The notes beneath the pieces were generated by a model. That model searched no databases. It saw nothing but the letters and a program-made list of their open reading frames with translations, and was not told where the DNA came from. The translations under genes and the position numbers were made by a program. From RCIO01 sp965232405 (GTDB taxonomy: Bacteria > Pseudomonadota > Alphaproteobacteria > Rhizobiales > Rhizobiaceae), in assembly GCA_965232405.1 (NCBI GenBank), contig OZ246966.1, positions 2,232,001 through 2,296,000 on the forward strand: a stretch of 64,000 nt of DNA, written 5' to 3'. Numbering within the stretch: position 1 is the stretch's first letter; each line of letters opens with the position of its first letter. Of this stretch, positions 29,986-39,196 are shown in pieces.

Positions 29986-31638
29986 TCAGCGCGCGGCGTG
30001 GCGGCCGGCGTTGCGGCCTGAGAATATGCAGCCACCGAGGAAGGTGCCTTCCAGCGCATTGTGGCCGTGATAACCGCCGCCGCCGAAGCCCGAGGCTTCG
30101 CCGACTGCGTAAAGGCCGGGGATTGCTTCGCCCTTGGCGTCCAGCACCTGCGAGTCCAGATTGGTGTGAATGCCGCCAAGCGTCTTGCGGGTCAGGATGT
30201 TGAGCCGAACGGCGATCAGCGGACCGTTGGCCGGATCGAGCAGCTTGTGCGGCGGTGCGGTGCGGATCAGCTTGTCGCCGAGATAGTTGCGCGCGCCGCG
30301 AATGGCCGTCACCTGCGCATCCTTGGAGAACGGGTTGTCGATCTCGCGGTCGCGCGCGACGATCTGCATCTCAAGCCGGTCATGATCGAGCAGCGGTTTT
30401 TTGGTCAGCTTGTTCATGCCGGCGACAAGATCGCGGAGATTGCCGGCGACAACGAAATCCTCGCCTTTTTCCTTGAAGGCCTCGACCGGCGGTGGCGCGC
30501 CGGAGCCGCGACGGCTCTTCAGGACCTCGCCCCATTTGCCGGAGGTAAAGTCCGGGTTCTGTTCGGAGCCCGACAGGGCGAATTCCTTCTTGATGATCTT
30601 CTGGGTGAGCACGAACCAGGAATGTTCGTGGCCGGTCGCCAGAATGCGCTTCAGCGTCGACATGGTGTCGAAACCCGGCAGGCAGGGCGCTTCGAGGCGC
30701 TCGCCGAGTGCATCGAACCACATGGATGAGGGGCCGGGCAGGATGCGGATGCCGTGATCGGGCCAGATCGGGGCCCAGTTCTTCACACCTTCGGTGTAGT
30801 GCCACATGCGGTCGGTGTTGATGAGCGCCGCACCGGCCTTTTTACTGATGTCGATCATCAGGCCGTCGACATGATGCGGCACGCCGGCGACCATTGTCTT
30901 CGGCGCGGGGCCAAGGCGGTCGGTTGGCCAGTTCTTGCGCACAAGATCGAAATTGCCGCCGATGCCGCCCGAGGCGACGATGACCACGCCTGCCTTGATC
31001 TCGAAATCGCCGACGAGTTTGCGGCCAGATTTCTGACCCCGCTCGACGGTGGAGGGTTCCAGCAGGTCGCCGGCCACGCCGGCGACGGCACCCTTCGATT
31101 TCATGATGCGGTTGACGCGATGACGGAATTTGAGCGCGATACGCCCTGCCTTCTCGTGCTCCATGACGCGCTTTTCGAACGGAGCGACGACGCCCGGACC
31201 GGTGCCCCAGGTTATGTGGAAACGCGGAACCGAATTGCCGTGGCCATGCGCCAGCGCGCCGCCGCGCTCGGCCCAGCCGACGACCGGGAACCAGCGCATG
31301 CCGAGCGAATGCAGCCAGGGTCGCATCTCGCCGGCGGCGAAGTCGACATAGGCCTCGGCGACCTTGCGCGGCCACTCGTCCTGCGGGCCGTCGAACTGCG
31401 CCGAACCCAGCCAGTCCTGCAGGGCCAATTCGCGACTGTCCTTTATGCGCAGGCGGCGCTGCTCCGGGCTGTCGACGAAGAAAAGGCCACCGAGCGACCA
31501 GAAGGCCTGGCCGCCGACCGAGTTTGCGCCTTCCTGCTCGACGATGATGACGCGCTTGCCAGCGTCGGCCAGTTCGCAGGCCGCGACCAGTCCGGCCAGT
31601 CCCGCTCCCACAATGATCGCGTCAGCCTGTTCGGCCAT
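29986..31638 (-). CDS. FAD-binding dehydrogenase (3-ketosteroid dehydrogenase / fumarate-reductase-like)
   Basis: A 550-residue flavoprotein. It has the dinucleotide motif IIVGAGLAGLVAACELADAG at residues 8-27, the second FAD contact at VGGQAFWSLGG near 44, VIVASGGIGGNFDLV near 235, and the C-terminal LYAVGEASGFGGGGYHGHNALEG. This is the layout of the flavin dehydrogenase/fumarate reductase family that includes KstD-type proteins. The ATG at 31638 has a strong GGAGGAGA ribosome site; a longer reading to 32364 overlaps the M32 gene and is not credible. The substrate is unknown. Confidence 0.9.
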   Translation of the reverse strand: MAEQADAIIVGAGLAGLVAACELADAGKRVIIVEQEGANSVGGQAFWSLGGLFFVDSPEQRRLRIKDSRELALQDWLGSAQFDGPQDEWPRKVAEAYVDFAAGEMRPWLHSLGMRWFPVVGWAERGGALAHGHGNSVPRFHITWGTGPGVVAPFEKRVMEHEKAGRIALKFRHRVNRIMKSKGAVAGVAGDLLEPSTVERGQKSGRKLVGDFEIKAGVVIVASGGIGGNFDLVRKNWPTDRLGPAPKTMVAGVPHHVDGLMIDISKKAGAALINTDRMWHYTEGVKNWAPIWPDHGIRILPGPSSMWFDALGERLEAPCLPGFDTMSTLKRILATGHEHSWFVLTQKIIKKEFALSGSEQNPDFTSGKWGEVLKSRRGSGAPPPVEAFKEKGEDFVVAGNLRDLVAGMNKLTKKPLLDHDRLEMQIVARDREIDNPFSKDAQVTAIRGARNYLGDKLIRTAPPHKLLDPANGPLIAVRLNILTRKTLGGIHTNLDSQVLDAKGEAIPGLYAVGEASGFGGGGYHGHNALEGTFLGGCIFSGRNAGRHAAR

Positions 31639-31715
31639 GTCTGTCTCCTCCGCGTTGGCGGCAATGTCGGATGGAATAGGCGAGCGGGCAAGGGGGTGGG
31701 CTCGGTCGGCCGACT

Positions 31716-33197
31716 TCAGCCGTACCTGGCTTCCAGGTGCCAGCGGAAATGTTCGGCGTTGAGCGGCTCGCCGGTGGCGCGCTGGATCAGCTCCGGTGTG
31801 GACCAGCGCGAGCCTTGCGACCAGATGTGTTCGCGACGCCAGTCGTTGAGGGCGTCGAAGCTGCCCTTTTCCATTTGCGTTTCGACATCGGGCATGTCGC
31901 GTGCGATCACCGCCCATTGTTGCGCGGCGATGAGCGCGCCCAGCGTGTAGGACGGGAAATAGCCGATCGCGCCGGAGGGCCAGTGAACATCCTGCATCGG
32001 TCCGTTGGCCGGATCGTCGATGGTCGAGAGGCCGAGAAATTCGGTCATCTTGGCGTCCCACGCTTCCGGCAATTGAGCGACTTCCAGCCTGCCCGAGATC
32101 AGGTCCTGCTCGATCTCGTAGCGCAGGATGACGTGGAGCGGGTAGGTGACCTCGTCGGCATCGACGCGGATCAGACCGCGTTCGACATGATGGACGTGGG
32201 GCAGGATGTCCTCGATCGCCCATGTTTCGCCGAGATGGCGCTCGATCACCGGCAACGCCCATCGCCAGAAGGCCGGATTGCGGCCGATCTGCTTTTCGAC
32301 GAACAGGCTCTGGCTTTCGTGCACGGCCATGCCGCGCGCCTTGCCCAGTGGCCAGTGCGCCCATTCGCGCGGCAGACCCTGCTCGTAGAGCGCATGGCCG
32401 GTTTCGTGCAACGTACCCATCAGCGCGGAGAGGAACTCGGCGGTGCGGTAGCGCGTGGTGATACGCACATCGGTCGGCACACCGCCGCAGAAGGGGTGAT
32501 GCGATACCGACAGGCTGCCGTGGGTCAGGTCGAAACCGACGGCGGTCATCATCGCCAGTCCAAGTTCGCGCTGATGCTCGACAGGATAATTGCCGGAGAG
32601 CGGCTTTTTCGGGTGCTTGGCGGCGCGCCTCTCCTGCGCATCGAGCGCCTTGGGCACGAAATCGACAAGGAAGGATTTCAGTTCGGCGAAGACGGGGTCT
32701 ATGTCGGCGGCGCGGTTGCCGGGGTCATACTGCTCCATCAGCGCGTCATAGGGTGCGAGGCCGAACGCCTCGGCGCGCAGTGCCGCTTCCTCGCGCGTCA
32801 TCTCCACCACCGCCTCAAGTGCGGGCTGGAAACCGGCCCAATCGTTCTTCGCCCGCAGGTCGCGCCAAAGCTGTTCGCAGCGCATGCGGGTTCTGGTCTG
32901 GCGCTCGACGAATTCGGGCGGCAGGCAGGTGAGGCCAATCCACATGCGGCGGAACTCGGCAACCGCGGCTGCCTGTTCCTCGGACAGTTCCTCCTCGCCG
33001 GCCGCATCCAGCCAGTCGCCAATTTCGGGCGCCGTGGCCTGACGATGATACATGCCGGCCAGCACCGACATCGCCTCGGCCCGCGCCTCGCCGCCGCCAA
33101 CGGGCATGCTGGTCGCTTCGTCGACGCTCAGAATGGCAGTGGCGTGTTCAAGCGCGTTCAGCCGGTGGCAAAGCGCATCGAGTTTTTCAAACGACAT
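31716..33197 (-). CDS. M32-family carboxypeptidase (thermostable carboxypeptidase Taq type)
   Basis: A 493-residue zinc metallocarboxypeptidase. The zinc site is HETGHALYEQG around residue 263, with the third-ligand region VHESQSLFVEKQIGRN about 30 residues later. Other conserved blocks are HHPFCGGVPTDVRITTRY upstream of it and GYFPSYTLGALIAAQ near the C terminus. It releases C-terminal amino acids from peptides. The length matches the family. It is transcribed leftward, 77 bases upstream of the FAD dehydrogenase. Confidence 0.95.
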   Translation of the reverse strand: MSFEKLDALCHRLNALEHATAILSVDEATSMPVGGGEARAEAMSVLAGMYHRQATAPEIGDWLDAAGEEELSEEQAAAVAEFRRMWIGLTCLPPEFVERQTRTRMRCEQLWRDLRAKNDWAGFQPALEAVVEMTREEAALRAEAFGLAPYDALMEQYDPGNRAADIDPVFAELKSFLVDFVPKALDAQERRAAKHPKKPLSGNYPVEHQRELGLAMMTAVGFDLTHGSLSVSHHPFCGGVPTDVRITTRYRTAEFLSALMGTLHETGHALYEQGLPREWAHWPLGKARGMAVHESQSLFVEKQIGRNPAFWRWALPVIERHLGETWAIEDILPHVHHVERGLIRVDADEVTYPLHVILRYEIEQDLISGRLEVAQLPEAWDAKMTEFLGLSTIDDPANGPMQDVHWPSGAIGYFPSYTLGALIAAQQWAVIARDMPDVETQMEKGSFDALNDWRREHIWSQGSRWSTPELIQRATGEPLNAEHFRWHLEARYG

Positions 33198-33335
33198 GAG
33201 AACCCTCGGAGAATGACGCGCGCAAAGGATACCAAGATGCCGCGTGGCGCAAGACGTTACCGTTAAGCCAGTCCGGCTTGCGGCCAGAGCGGAAGCGGTG
33301 CTCTATGCCATCCGGTTTGCGAGGAGGGACTGAAG

Positions 33336-33689
33336 TTGATCGGAAACATCCTGACCGGCGTGGTGGCACTGATCCATGTCTATATCGTCATTCTGGAAAT
33401 GGCGCTGTGGGACACGCCGCGCGGCCGCAAGATCTTCGGCACGACGGAAGAATTCGCGGCCGCATCGAAGGTGCTCGCCGCAAATCAGGGACTTTATAAC
33501 GGCTTCCTCGTCGCCGGTCTTGCCTGGGGGCTTTGGCTGGGTGATGCCGGCTTTGCAGTGAAGGTGTTTTTCCTGGCCTGCGTTCTGGTGGCAGGGCTTT
33601 ACGGCGCGGCCACCGTCAGCCGCCGGATACTTTACGTTCAATCGGTGCCGGCGGCGCTGGCGCTGGCGGCACCGTGGGCGGGGATGTGA
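33336..33689 (+). CDS. DUF1304-family membrane protein
   Basis: A 117-residue protein with four hydrophobic segments and the family pattern ALIHVYIVILEMALWDTPRGRKIFG... NQGLYNGFLVAGLAWG. These proteins are small inner-membrane proteins of unknown function. The start is a TTG at 33336, supported by a GAGGAGGG ribosome site 8 bases upstream; the next ATG would remove the first helix. It is convergent with the MotB-like gene, with a 3-base gap. Confidence 0.85.
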   Translation: MIGNILTGVVALIHVYIVILEMALWDTPRGRKIFGTTEEFAAASKVLAANQGLYNGFLVAGLAWGLWLGDAGFAVKVFFLACVLVAGLYGAATVSRRILYVQSVPAALALAAPWAGM

Positions 33690-33692
33690 CGC

Positions 33693-34724
33693 CTACTTCT
33701 CGGTGAGCTTCAACTCGATGCGGCGGTTTCTGGATCGCGCCTCGTCGGTGTCGGCCTCATCCAGCGGTTGAAACTCGCCGAAGCCGGCGGCGACCAACCG
33801 TTCGGCTGGCACGCCTTCCTCGATCAGATATTTGACGACTGAGGTGGCGCGGGCGGTCGACAGTTCCCAGTTGTCGCGGTAACGGCCCGCACCCGACAGC
33901 GGAATATTGTCGGTGTGGCCGTCAACACGCAGCACCCAATTGATTTCCGGCGGGATCTCGCGCTGAAGCTCCAGAATGGCTCCGGCGAGCTTTGCCATCT
34001 CTTCGCGGCCGGCGTCGTTGATGACTTCGGAGCCCGAGGGGAAAAGAACTTCCGACTGGAACACGAAACGGTCGCCGACGATGCGGATGTTCTCGCGGTC
34101 GGAGAGGATTTCGCGCAGACGGCCGAAGAAGTCGGACCGGTAGCGATTAAGCTCCTGCACACGCTGGGCGAGCGCAACGTTCAGCCGTCGGCCGAGATCG
34201 GCGATCTTGGCATTGGATTCACGGTCGCGCTGCTCGGAAACCTCCAACGCGGCTTCCAATGCGCCAATCTGCCTTCTGAGCGCGGCGATCTGCTGGTTGA
34301 GAAGTTCCACCTGGCTCAGCGCGCGCTGGCTGATCTGCTTTTCGTCGTCCAGTTGCTCGGAGAGCGCGCCGATGCGCGACTGCGCCTCGGCCCCCGCACC
34401 CGCGCCGGCTGCAAGCAGCTGCTGCAGGCGGCTGCGCTCTGCCTCCACGTCCGACAGCGATGCTGCGAGCGAGGCAAGCTGGTCTTCGGCGTCCTGCGTG
34501 TTGGAGCGTTCCAGCGCCAGCAATTGGGTCAGTTCGTTGATCTGGGCATTGAGGCGTGTCAGCACCTCGTCACGCTCGGTGACTTCCTGGCTGAGCAAAA
34601 ACTGCGCCAGCACAAACACCGACAGCAGGAACATGATGGCCAGCAGCAGCGTCGACAACGCATCGACGAAGCCCGGCCAGTAGTCGACGGAGCGGTTGCC
34701 GCGCCTGGCGCGCGCCAACGCCAT
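33693..34724 (-). CDS. MotB/OmpA-like peptidoglycan-binding protein
   Basis: A 343-residue protein with a single N-terminal transmembrane helix (about 22-44). It includes a buried Asp21 in FVDALSTLLLA, positioned like the proton-carrying Asp of MotB. A coiled coil of about 150 residues follows (48-200, many E/Q/L heptads). The C-terminal OmpA-like domain has VDGHTDNIPL and ARSRNRRIELKL, which bind peptidoglycan. With the MotA/TolQ-like gene 1 base upstream it should form an ion-driven stator-like complex. It is not beside flagellar genes. The pair is common in Hyphomicrobiales and its force-consuming partner is unknown. Confidence 0.87.
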   Translation of the reverse strand: MALARARRGNRSVDYWPGFVDALSTLLLAIMFLLSVFVLAQFLLSQEVTERDEVLTRLNAQINELTQLLALERSNTQDAEDQLASLAASLSDVEAERSRLQQLLAAGAGAGAEAQSRIGALSEQLDDEKQISQRALSQVELLNQQIAALRRQIGALEAALEVSEQRDRESNAKIADLGRRLNVALAQRVQELNRYRSDFFGRLREILSDRENIRIVGDRFVFQSEVLFPSGSEVINDAGREEMAKLAGAILELQREIPPEINWVLRVDGHTDNIPLSGAGRYRDNWELSTARATSVVKYLIEEGVPAERLVAAGFGEFQPLDEADTDEARSRNRRIELKLTEK

Positions 34725-34725
34725 C

Positions 34726-35754
34726 TCAGCGCTTCTCCTGCTTGTTCAAGGCGTCCGCTATCTTCTCCATGGTTTCGCGCAACGCCTTCTGGTCCTTTGA
34801 CTGCGATTCGACCCAGTCGCGCATCATCTGCTGTTCCGTGCGCATGTTTTTCACGAGGCCGGAGATGCCATCTGCGAGGCTCGCCATCGAGGCCGCGATG
34901 CGCGGGTTCGACGCGCTGCCCTGTTCCTGCATGGAGCGCAGCCGATCGGCCAGCGCCTTCATTTCCTCCGACGTGCCAGCCTTGGAGGAATCCACCACCG
35001 GGATATCGGAGTTGAGATCGGTGACGCTGGAGAGCCAGTTTTCAAGCTCGGTATAAAAGCGGTTTTGAGCGCGGCCTGCCTGCAGGTCGAGGAACCCGAG
35101 GATCAGCGAGCCGGAGAGGCCGAAAAGCGACGACGAGAATGCCGTACCCATGCCGCCAAGCGGGGCAGCCAGCCCGGATTTCAGCGCGGCCAGCACGTCA
35201 TTGGTGTCGCCGGAGCCGGGATCGAGCGAGGCGATGGTGTCGCCTATGGAGCCGATTGTCTGGAGCAGGCCCCAGAAAGTGCCCAAAAGGCCAAGAAAGA
35301 CGAGCAGGCCGATCAGGTAGCGCGAAATATCGCGGCTTTCGTCGAGGCGCGTTGCGATCGAATCAAGGATGGAACGCATCGAACTGGTCGACAGCGCCAT
35401 GCTGGACGAGCGGCTGAGCAGCGCGCGCATTGGCGCCAGCAGGATGGGATCGCGGCTTTCGGAGCCGGCGCGGAAGGAATTGACCCACCGCACCTCGCGG
35501 AAAAGGCGGCCGACCTGCATGAAGGCCAGCAGCACGCCGACGCCCAGAACACCCAGGATCAGGCCGTTCAGGCCGGGATTTGTGTAAAAGGCGGAGGCAA
35601 TCTGCCGGTAGAGGATGGCGGCGACAAAGCCGGAGATCGCCAGGAAAACCAGCATCGACAGCAGGAAGACCTGCGGGCTGGAAAGGTTGCGCGGATCGTA
35701 GTCCGTCTCCTCGGTTTCCGAGGCATCCATGCCCAGCGATCTAAACAATGCCAT
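34726..35754 (-). CDS. MotA/TolQ/ExbB-type proton channel protein
   Basis: A 342-residue inner-membrane protein. Two N-terminal helices (about 28-50 and 60-80) are followed by a cytoplasmic loop (YWV-like RWVNSFRAGSES...) and two further helices around residues 140-165 (LIGLLVFLGLLGTFWGLLQTIGSIG) and 195-220 (APLGGMGTAFSSSLFGLSGSLILGFLDL). The last segments carry the TolQ/MotA/ExbB core. The C-terminal tail is predicted helical. It pairs with the MotB/OmpA-like gene downstream. It is distinct from the true tolQ at 49284. Confidence 0.87.
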   Translation of the reverse strand: MALFRSLGMDASETEETDYDPRNLSSPQVFLLSMLVFLAISGFVAAILYRQIASAFYTNPGLNGLILGVLGVGVLLAFMQVGRLFREVRWVNSFRAGSESRDPILLAPMRALLSRSSSMALSTSSMRSILDSIATRLDESRDISRYLIGLLVFLGLLGTFWGLLQTIGSIGDTIASLDPGSGDTNDVLAALKSGLAAPLGGMGTAFSSSLFGLSGSLILGFLDLQAGRAQNRFYTELENWLSSVTDLNSDIPVVDSSKAGTSEEMKALADRLRSMQEQGSASNPRIAASMASLADGISGLVKNMRTEQQMMRDWVESQSKDQKALRETMEKIADALNKQEKR

Positions 35755-35877
35755 TGACCAGCCCCAATTCTTTCCCGCCCAGGAGAGTGAGCAGGACTCT
35801 AAACGGAATTGTGACGAAATTGAAAGAAGTGCCGCGATTGCGTGGGCGCCGGCATCAACTTTGTTTCACCATGCCGG

Positions 35878-36678
35878 TCAGGCGGCGGCTGCGGCCTTGC
35901 CCAATGTAGCCAGAAGCGCCTTGTGAACAGCCTCGTTGCCGGCGACGATCGTGCCGTTGTCGAACATCGCGTCGCCGCCCTTGCGGTCGGTGACGAAACC
36001 GCCCGCCTCGCGCACCATGAGAATGCCGGCGGCAATATCCCAGGGCGAAAGCGCGTCTTCCCAGAAGCCGTCCATACGGCCGGCGGCGACATAAGCCAGA
36101 TCGAGCGCTGCCGAGCCAAGGCGGCGGATGCCGGCCGTCTCGGCCATCATGTTGCGCAGATCAACAAGCGCGCGGCCGTGATTGCCGCGGCCCAGGTGCG
36201 GAATGCCGGTGCCGACGACACTGTCGACCAGCTTGGTGCGTCCGGCGACACGCATGCGCCGGTCGTTGAGAAACGCGCCGCCGCCGCGCTCGGCGGTGTA
36301 GAGTTCGTCCATTGCCGGGTTGAAGATGACGCCGGCAATAAGCTGGCCCTGCCGTTCCAGCGCGATGGAAATCGAAAACACGGGAATGCCGTGGAGAAAG
36401 TTGGTCGTGCCGTCGAGCGGGTCAATGATCCAGCGGTGCTGCGGATCGTCACCTTCCACCGAGCCGCCTTCCTCCATCAGGAAAGAGTAACCCGGCCTGG
36501 CGCGCGACAGCTCGTTGTAGATGATTTCCTCGGCCTTGCGGTCGGCCTGGCTGACATAGTCGCCGGGGCCCTTGAGCGAGACCTGCAGATTCTGGACCTC
36601 GCCGAAATCGCGCGAGAGCGACCGGCCCGCCTTCATGGCGGCCTGTACCATCACGTTGAGGATCGCTGAACGCGCCAT
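35878..36678 (-). CDS. suhB: Inositol-1-monophosphatase family protein
   Basis: A 266-residue magnesium-dependent, lithium-sensitive phosphatase family member. It carries MEEGGSVEG near 69, the metal site IDPLDGTTNF near 84-93 and the C-terminal WDIAAGILMVREAGG near 213. It would dephosphorylate inositol phosphate or a related sugar phosphate; in E. coli SuhB also helps rRNA antitermination. It is transcribed leftward, 27 bases after efp, so the two may share a transcript. Confidence 0.93.
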   Translation of the reverse strand: MARSAILNVMVQAAMKAGRSLSRDFGEVQNLQVSLKGPGDYVSQADRKAEEIIYNELSRARPGYSFLMEEGGSVEGDDPQHRWIIDPLDGTTNFLHGIPVFSISIALERQGQLIAGVIFNPAMDELYTAERGGGAFLNDRRMRVAGRTKLVDSVVGTGIPHLGRGNHGRALVDLRNMMAETAGIRRLGSAALDLAYVAAGRMDGFWEDALSPWDIAAGILMVREAGGFVTDRKGGDAMFDNGTIVAGNEAVHKALLATLGKAAAAA

Positions 36679-36705
36679 CTCTTTGCAGTCCCGTCGCCTG
36701 GCCGC

Positions 36706-37272
36706 TTATTCGGCGCGGCGGATGTAGGTCAGTTCGTTGGTATCAACGACAATACGCTCGCCGGTCGAAATGAATGGCGGCACCATGACGCGGATGCCGT
36801 TTTCCAGCACCGCCGGCTTGTAGGAGGAAGCTGCGGTCTGGCCCTTGACCACCGGGTCCGCCTCGCTGATTTCGAGCGTGACCTGATCGGGCAGGGAAAT
36901 GCCGATCGGCTTTTCCTCGTAGAGTTCGACGGTGACGGTCATGCCGTCCTGCAGGAAAGCGGCGCGGTCGCCGACGAAGTCCTTCTGAAGCTCAAGCTGC
37001 TCGTAGGTTTCGGTATCCATGAAGACGAGCATTTCGCCCTGCTCGTAGAGATAGGAGAAATCCTTCTGCTCAAGGCGGACGCGTTCGACAGTCTCGGACG
37101 CACGGAAGCGCTCGTTGAGCTTGGTCCCGTCGATAAGGTTCTTCAGTTCGACCTGATTGAACGCGCCGCCCTTGCCGGGTTTCACCGCATTTGTCTTTAC
37201 CGCAACCCACAGGCCGCCATTGTGCTCGATGACGTTGCCGGGACGGATTTCATTGCCGTTGATCTTGGCCAT
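36706..37272 (-). CDS. efp: Translation elongation factor P
   Basis: A 188-residue EF-P, the three-domain tRNA-mimic that relieves ribosome stalling at polyproline. The modified lysine is Lys34 in KPGKGGAFNQV, as in EpmA-modified factors. The C-terminal GERIVVDTNELTYIRRAE is typical. The start MAKINGNEIRPGN is the family start. EF-P is apt here because FtsY, TolA and other neighbours contain long proline-rich runs. Confidence 0.97.
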   Translation of the reverse strand: MAKINGNEIRPGNVIEHNGGLWVAVKTNAVKPGKGGAFNQVELKNLIDGTKLNERFRASETVERVRLEQKDFSYLYEQGEMLVFMDTETYEQLELQKDFVGDRAAFLQDGMTVTVELYEEKPIGISLPDQVTLEISEADPVVKGQTAASSYKPAVLENGIRVMVPPFISTGERIVVDTNELTYIRRAE

Positions 37273-37371
37273 TTGTGTTCTCGATGAGGGATTTTCGGCC
37301 AAGAGGCCAATTCGGCGCTTCCATGACCATAATTCGTGTTTGGAAGCAAGGGGAGCGCCGGATATCGGGCG

Positions 37372-38361
37372 CTATCGAAGCCGGTTCGCCTGAGCAATGG
37401 CGTCGCGCCGCTGTGCGTCGGTCAGGCCTTCCATGAAGATGTCCATTTCGGGATCGACCAGTCCGGCGCGGCGGGCAATGATGTACCACGCAGCAGCGAC
37501 GACCGGATCAGCCTCCGTGCCGACGCCCGCCCGGTAGAGCTTGGCGATGCGGTTGGCGGCGGCGATGTTACCGCCCTCGGCTGCGCGCTTGAGCCAGGCG
37601 AAACCGGCTTCGGCGTCGACCTCGCCGCCGCGGCCCTGGACCAGCCAGGTGCCCAGATCGAGCTGGGCGGTGTCGTAGTTCTGACGCGCGGCGCGGATGA
37701 GCCAGCGTCGGGCAGCCGCTTCATCCTGCTGCTTGTCGCCCGCACCATTGGCATAGACCTGGGCCATTGCATATTGCGCGTCTGCCAGTCCGGAGCGGGC
37801 GGCTTCCTCGTAAAAGCCGATTGCGCGGCGCAGGCCGGCAATGCCCGGCTGCCGGTCAAGCAGCATCTGGGCGAAGTTGAACTGCGCCAGCCGGTTGCCA
37901 GCATTGGCGGAATCCTCCATCAGCGCGAAGGCCTGATCCTCATCCTTTTCAACATACTCGCCGTCGATCAGAAGCAGAGCATATTGAAACTGGGCATCGG
38001 GATTTCCCTGTTCGGCGGCGCGCTGGTACCAGAGCGCGGCCTGCCTGGGATCGCGGCGGATGCCGAGGCCGCGAGCGTATATCTCCGCAATAAGCGTCTG
38101 GGCGGCCGCGTCGCCTTCTTCAGCGCGCGGTTTGGCGAGATTGAAAGCGGTGATGTAGAGGCCACGCTGATAAGCGCCGAAGGCCGGATCGGTCACCTTG
38201 CCGAAACGGCGCGGGTCGATGCTGGTCGATGGCGCGGTGGTGGGCGCCGGCAGAATGCGCTCGCCTTCAACCGCCGGTTCGTCTTCGGTCGCGGCGACAG
38301 CGGGGCCGGTTGCCAACAATCCGCCGACGAGGGAAGCAAGCAGGAGAATGCGCAGATGCAT
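37372..38361 (-). CDS. Secreted Sel1-repeat protein
   Basis: A 329-residue protein with a signal peptide (MHLRILLLASLVGGLLATGPAVAA) and at least five Sel1-like repeats between about residues 70 and 300. Examples are PRQAALWYQRAAEQGNPDAQ, ALMEDSANAGNRLAQFNFAQ, AIGFYEEAARSGLADAQYAM and AGFAWLKRAAEGGNIAAANR. Such solenoids mediate protein-protein contacts in the envelope; ExoR-type regulators in rhizobia are relatives of the architecture, but identity with ExoR is not supported. Its start shares one base with the ThiE-like stop (TGATG). Confidence 0.85.
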   Translation of the reverse strand: MHLRILLLASLVGGLLATGPAVAATEDEPAVEGERILPAPTTAPSTSIDPRRFGKVTDPAFGAYQRGLYITAFNLAKPRAEEGDAAAQTLIAEIYARGLGIRRDPRQAALWYQRAAEQGNPDAQFQYALLLIDGEYVEKDEDQAFALMEDSANAGNRLAQFNFAQMLLDRQPGIAGLRRAIGFYEEAARSGLADAQYAMAQVYANGAGDKQQDEAAARRWLIRAARQNYDTAQLDLGTWLVQGRGGEVDAEAGFAWLKRAAEGGNIAAANRIAKLYRAGVGTEADPVVAAAWYIIARRAGLVDPEMDIFMEGLTDAQRRDAIAQANRLR

Positions 38362-39023
38362 CAGGCGTTCTCGAAGCTCGGGGCTTCTGCGTCTAGAAGG
38401 GCGTTTGCGCGCGAGACTTCTTCCTTCGCGTCGCGCCCTTCGCCAAACACGGCCTGCGACAGGGCGACGAACTCCGCGCCGGTACGCGCTACCTCTGCGA
38501 CCGAACCCGTTTCGCTGCCGCCCAGCACGACGCAGGGGATGGAAACCATTTCGGCCCACCATTCGGCCAGACCGAGATTGCGCGGGTGCGGTTCCGGCTT
38601 GTTGTCGTAGCCGAAGCGGCCGAAGAACAGATAGTCCGGCTGCTGCTCACCGAGATTGAGCGCATCGTCGCGCGATTTCACGCTGCCCGCGCCGATCATC
38701 ATCCTGCCGCCGAAACGGTCGACGACATCGGCAAGCGTGGTCGCATTGCCCTCGACATGAATGCCGTCTGCCTTCACTCGCGCGGCAATGCGCGTGTCGC
38801 CGGCGATCATAACAGCGGCGCCCGCCTGCTGTGCGGCCGGCACGAGCGTCTCGCACAAATCCTGATAATCGTCGTCGGACAGAGCGTATTGCGGCACGAT
38901 GAGCGAGGCCACGTCGCCGCCTGAAAGTGCGGCTGCCAGACGCGCTGCGGCATCGCTGCGATCAACGCCTTCCGGCCAGATCAGAACAAGACGGCAGCGA
39001 TTTGGTTCGACGGTGTCCGGCAT
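38361..39023 (-). CDS. ThiE-like thiamine phosphate synthase family protein
   Basis: A 220-residue TIM-barrel protein of the TenI/ThiE superfamily, with AGDTRIAARVKADGIHVEGNA near 74-94, MIGAGSVKSRDDALNLGE near 109-126, DYLFFGRFGYD near 130, and IPCVVLGG. It departs from true ThiE: the canonical IND-R and HLGQxD substrate motifs are replaced by AGD-R and HVEGNA. It may therefore not be the genuine thiamine phosphate synthase. It is co-transcribed with the Sel1 gene by a TGATG overlap. Function uncertain. Confidence 0.75.
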   Translation of the reverse strand: MPDTVEPNRCRLVLIWPEGVDRSDAAARLAAALSGGDVASLIVPQYALSDDDYQDLCETLVPAAQQAGAAVMIAGDTRIAARVKADGIHVEGNATTLADVVDRFGGRMMIGAGSVKSRDDALNLGEQQPDYLFFGRFGYDNKPEPHPRNLGLAEWWAEMVSIPCVVLGGSETGSVAEVARTGAEFVALSQAVFGEGRDAKEEVSRANALLDAEAPSFENA

Positions 39024-39196
39024 CTTCTTCCCGCTCTATGCGGCTTCATTGCGTGGCGATCATGGTTGGAATTGGGCAATAAACCAGTCGCGCCGCCGGT
39101 AACAGGGTGAAACCGGCAGCGTACCCATTTCTTGCAGAGAGCACTCGCATTCGGCCGGCAAAGCAGCTAGTCGGGATCGACCAACAGTTCTTCCCG

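Noticed and set aside
33693..35754. MotA/MotB-like pair as ZorAB of a Zorya defence system
   Set aside because: No ZorC, ZorD helicase or ZorE nuclease gene is adjacent; neighbours are suhB and a DUF1304 gene, and such pairs are common in Hyphomicrobiales genomes.
37372..38361. Sel1-repeat protein as ExoR
   Set aside because: The architecture is similar but I saw no ExoR-specific sequence and no exoS/chvI genes nearby.
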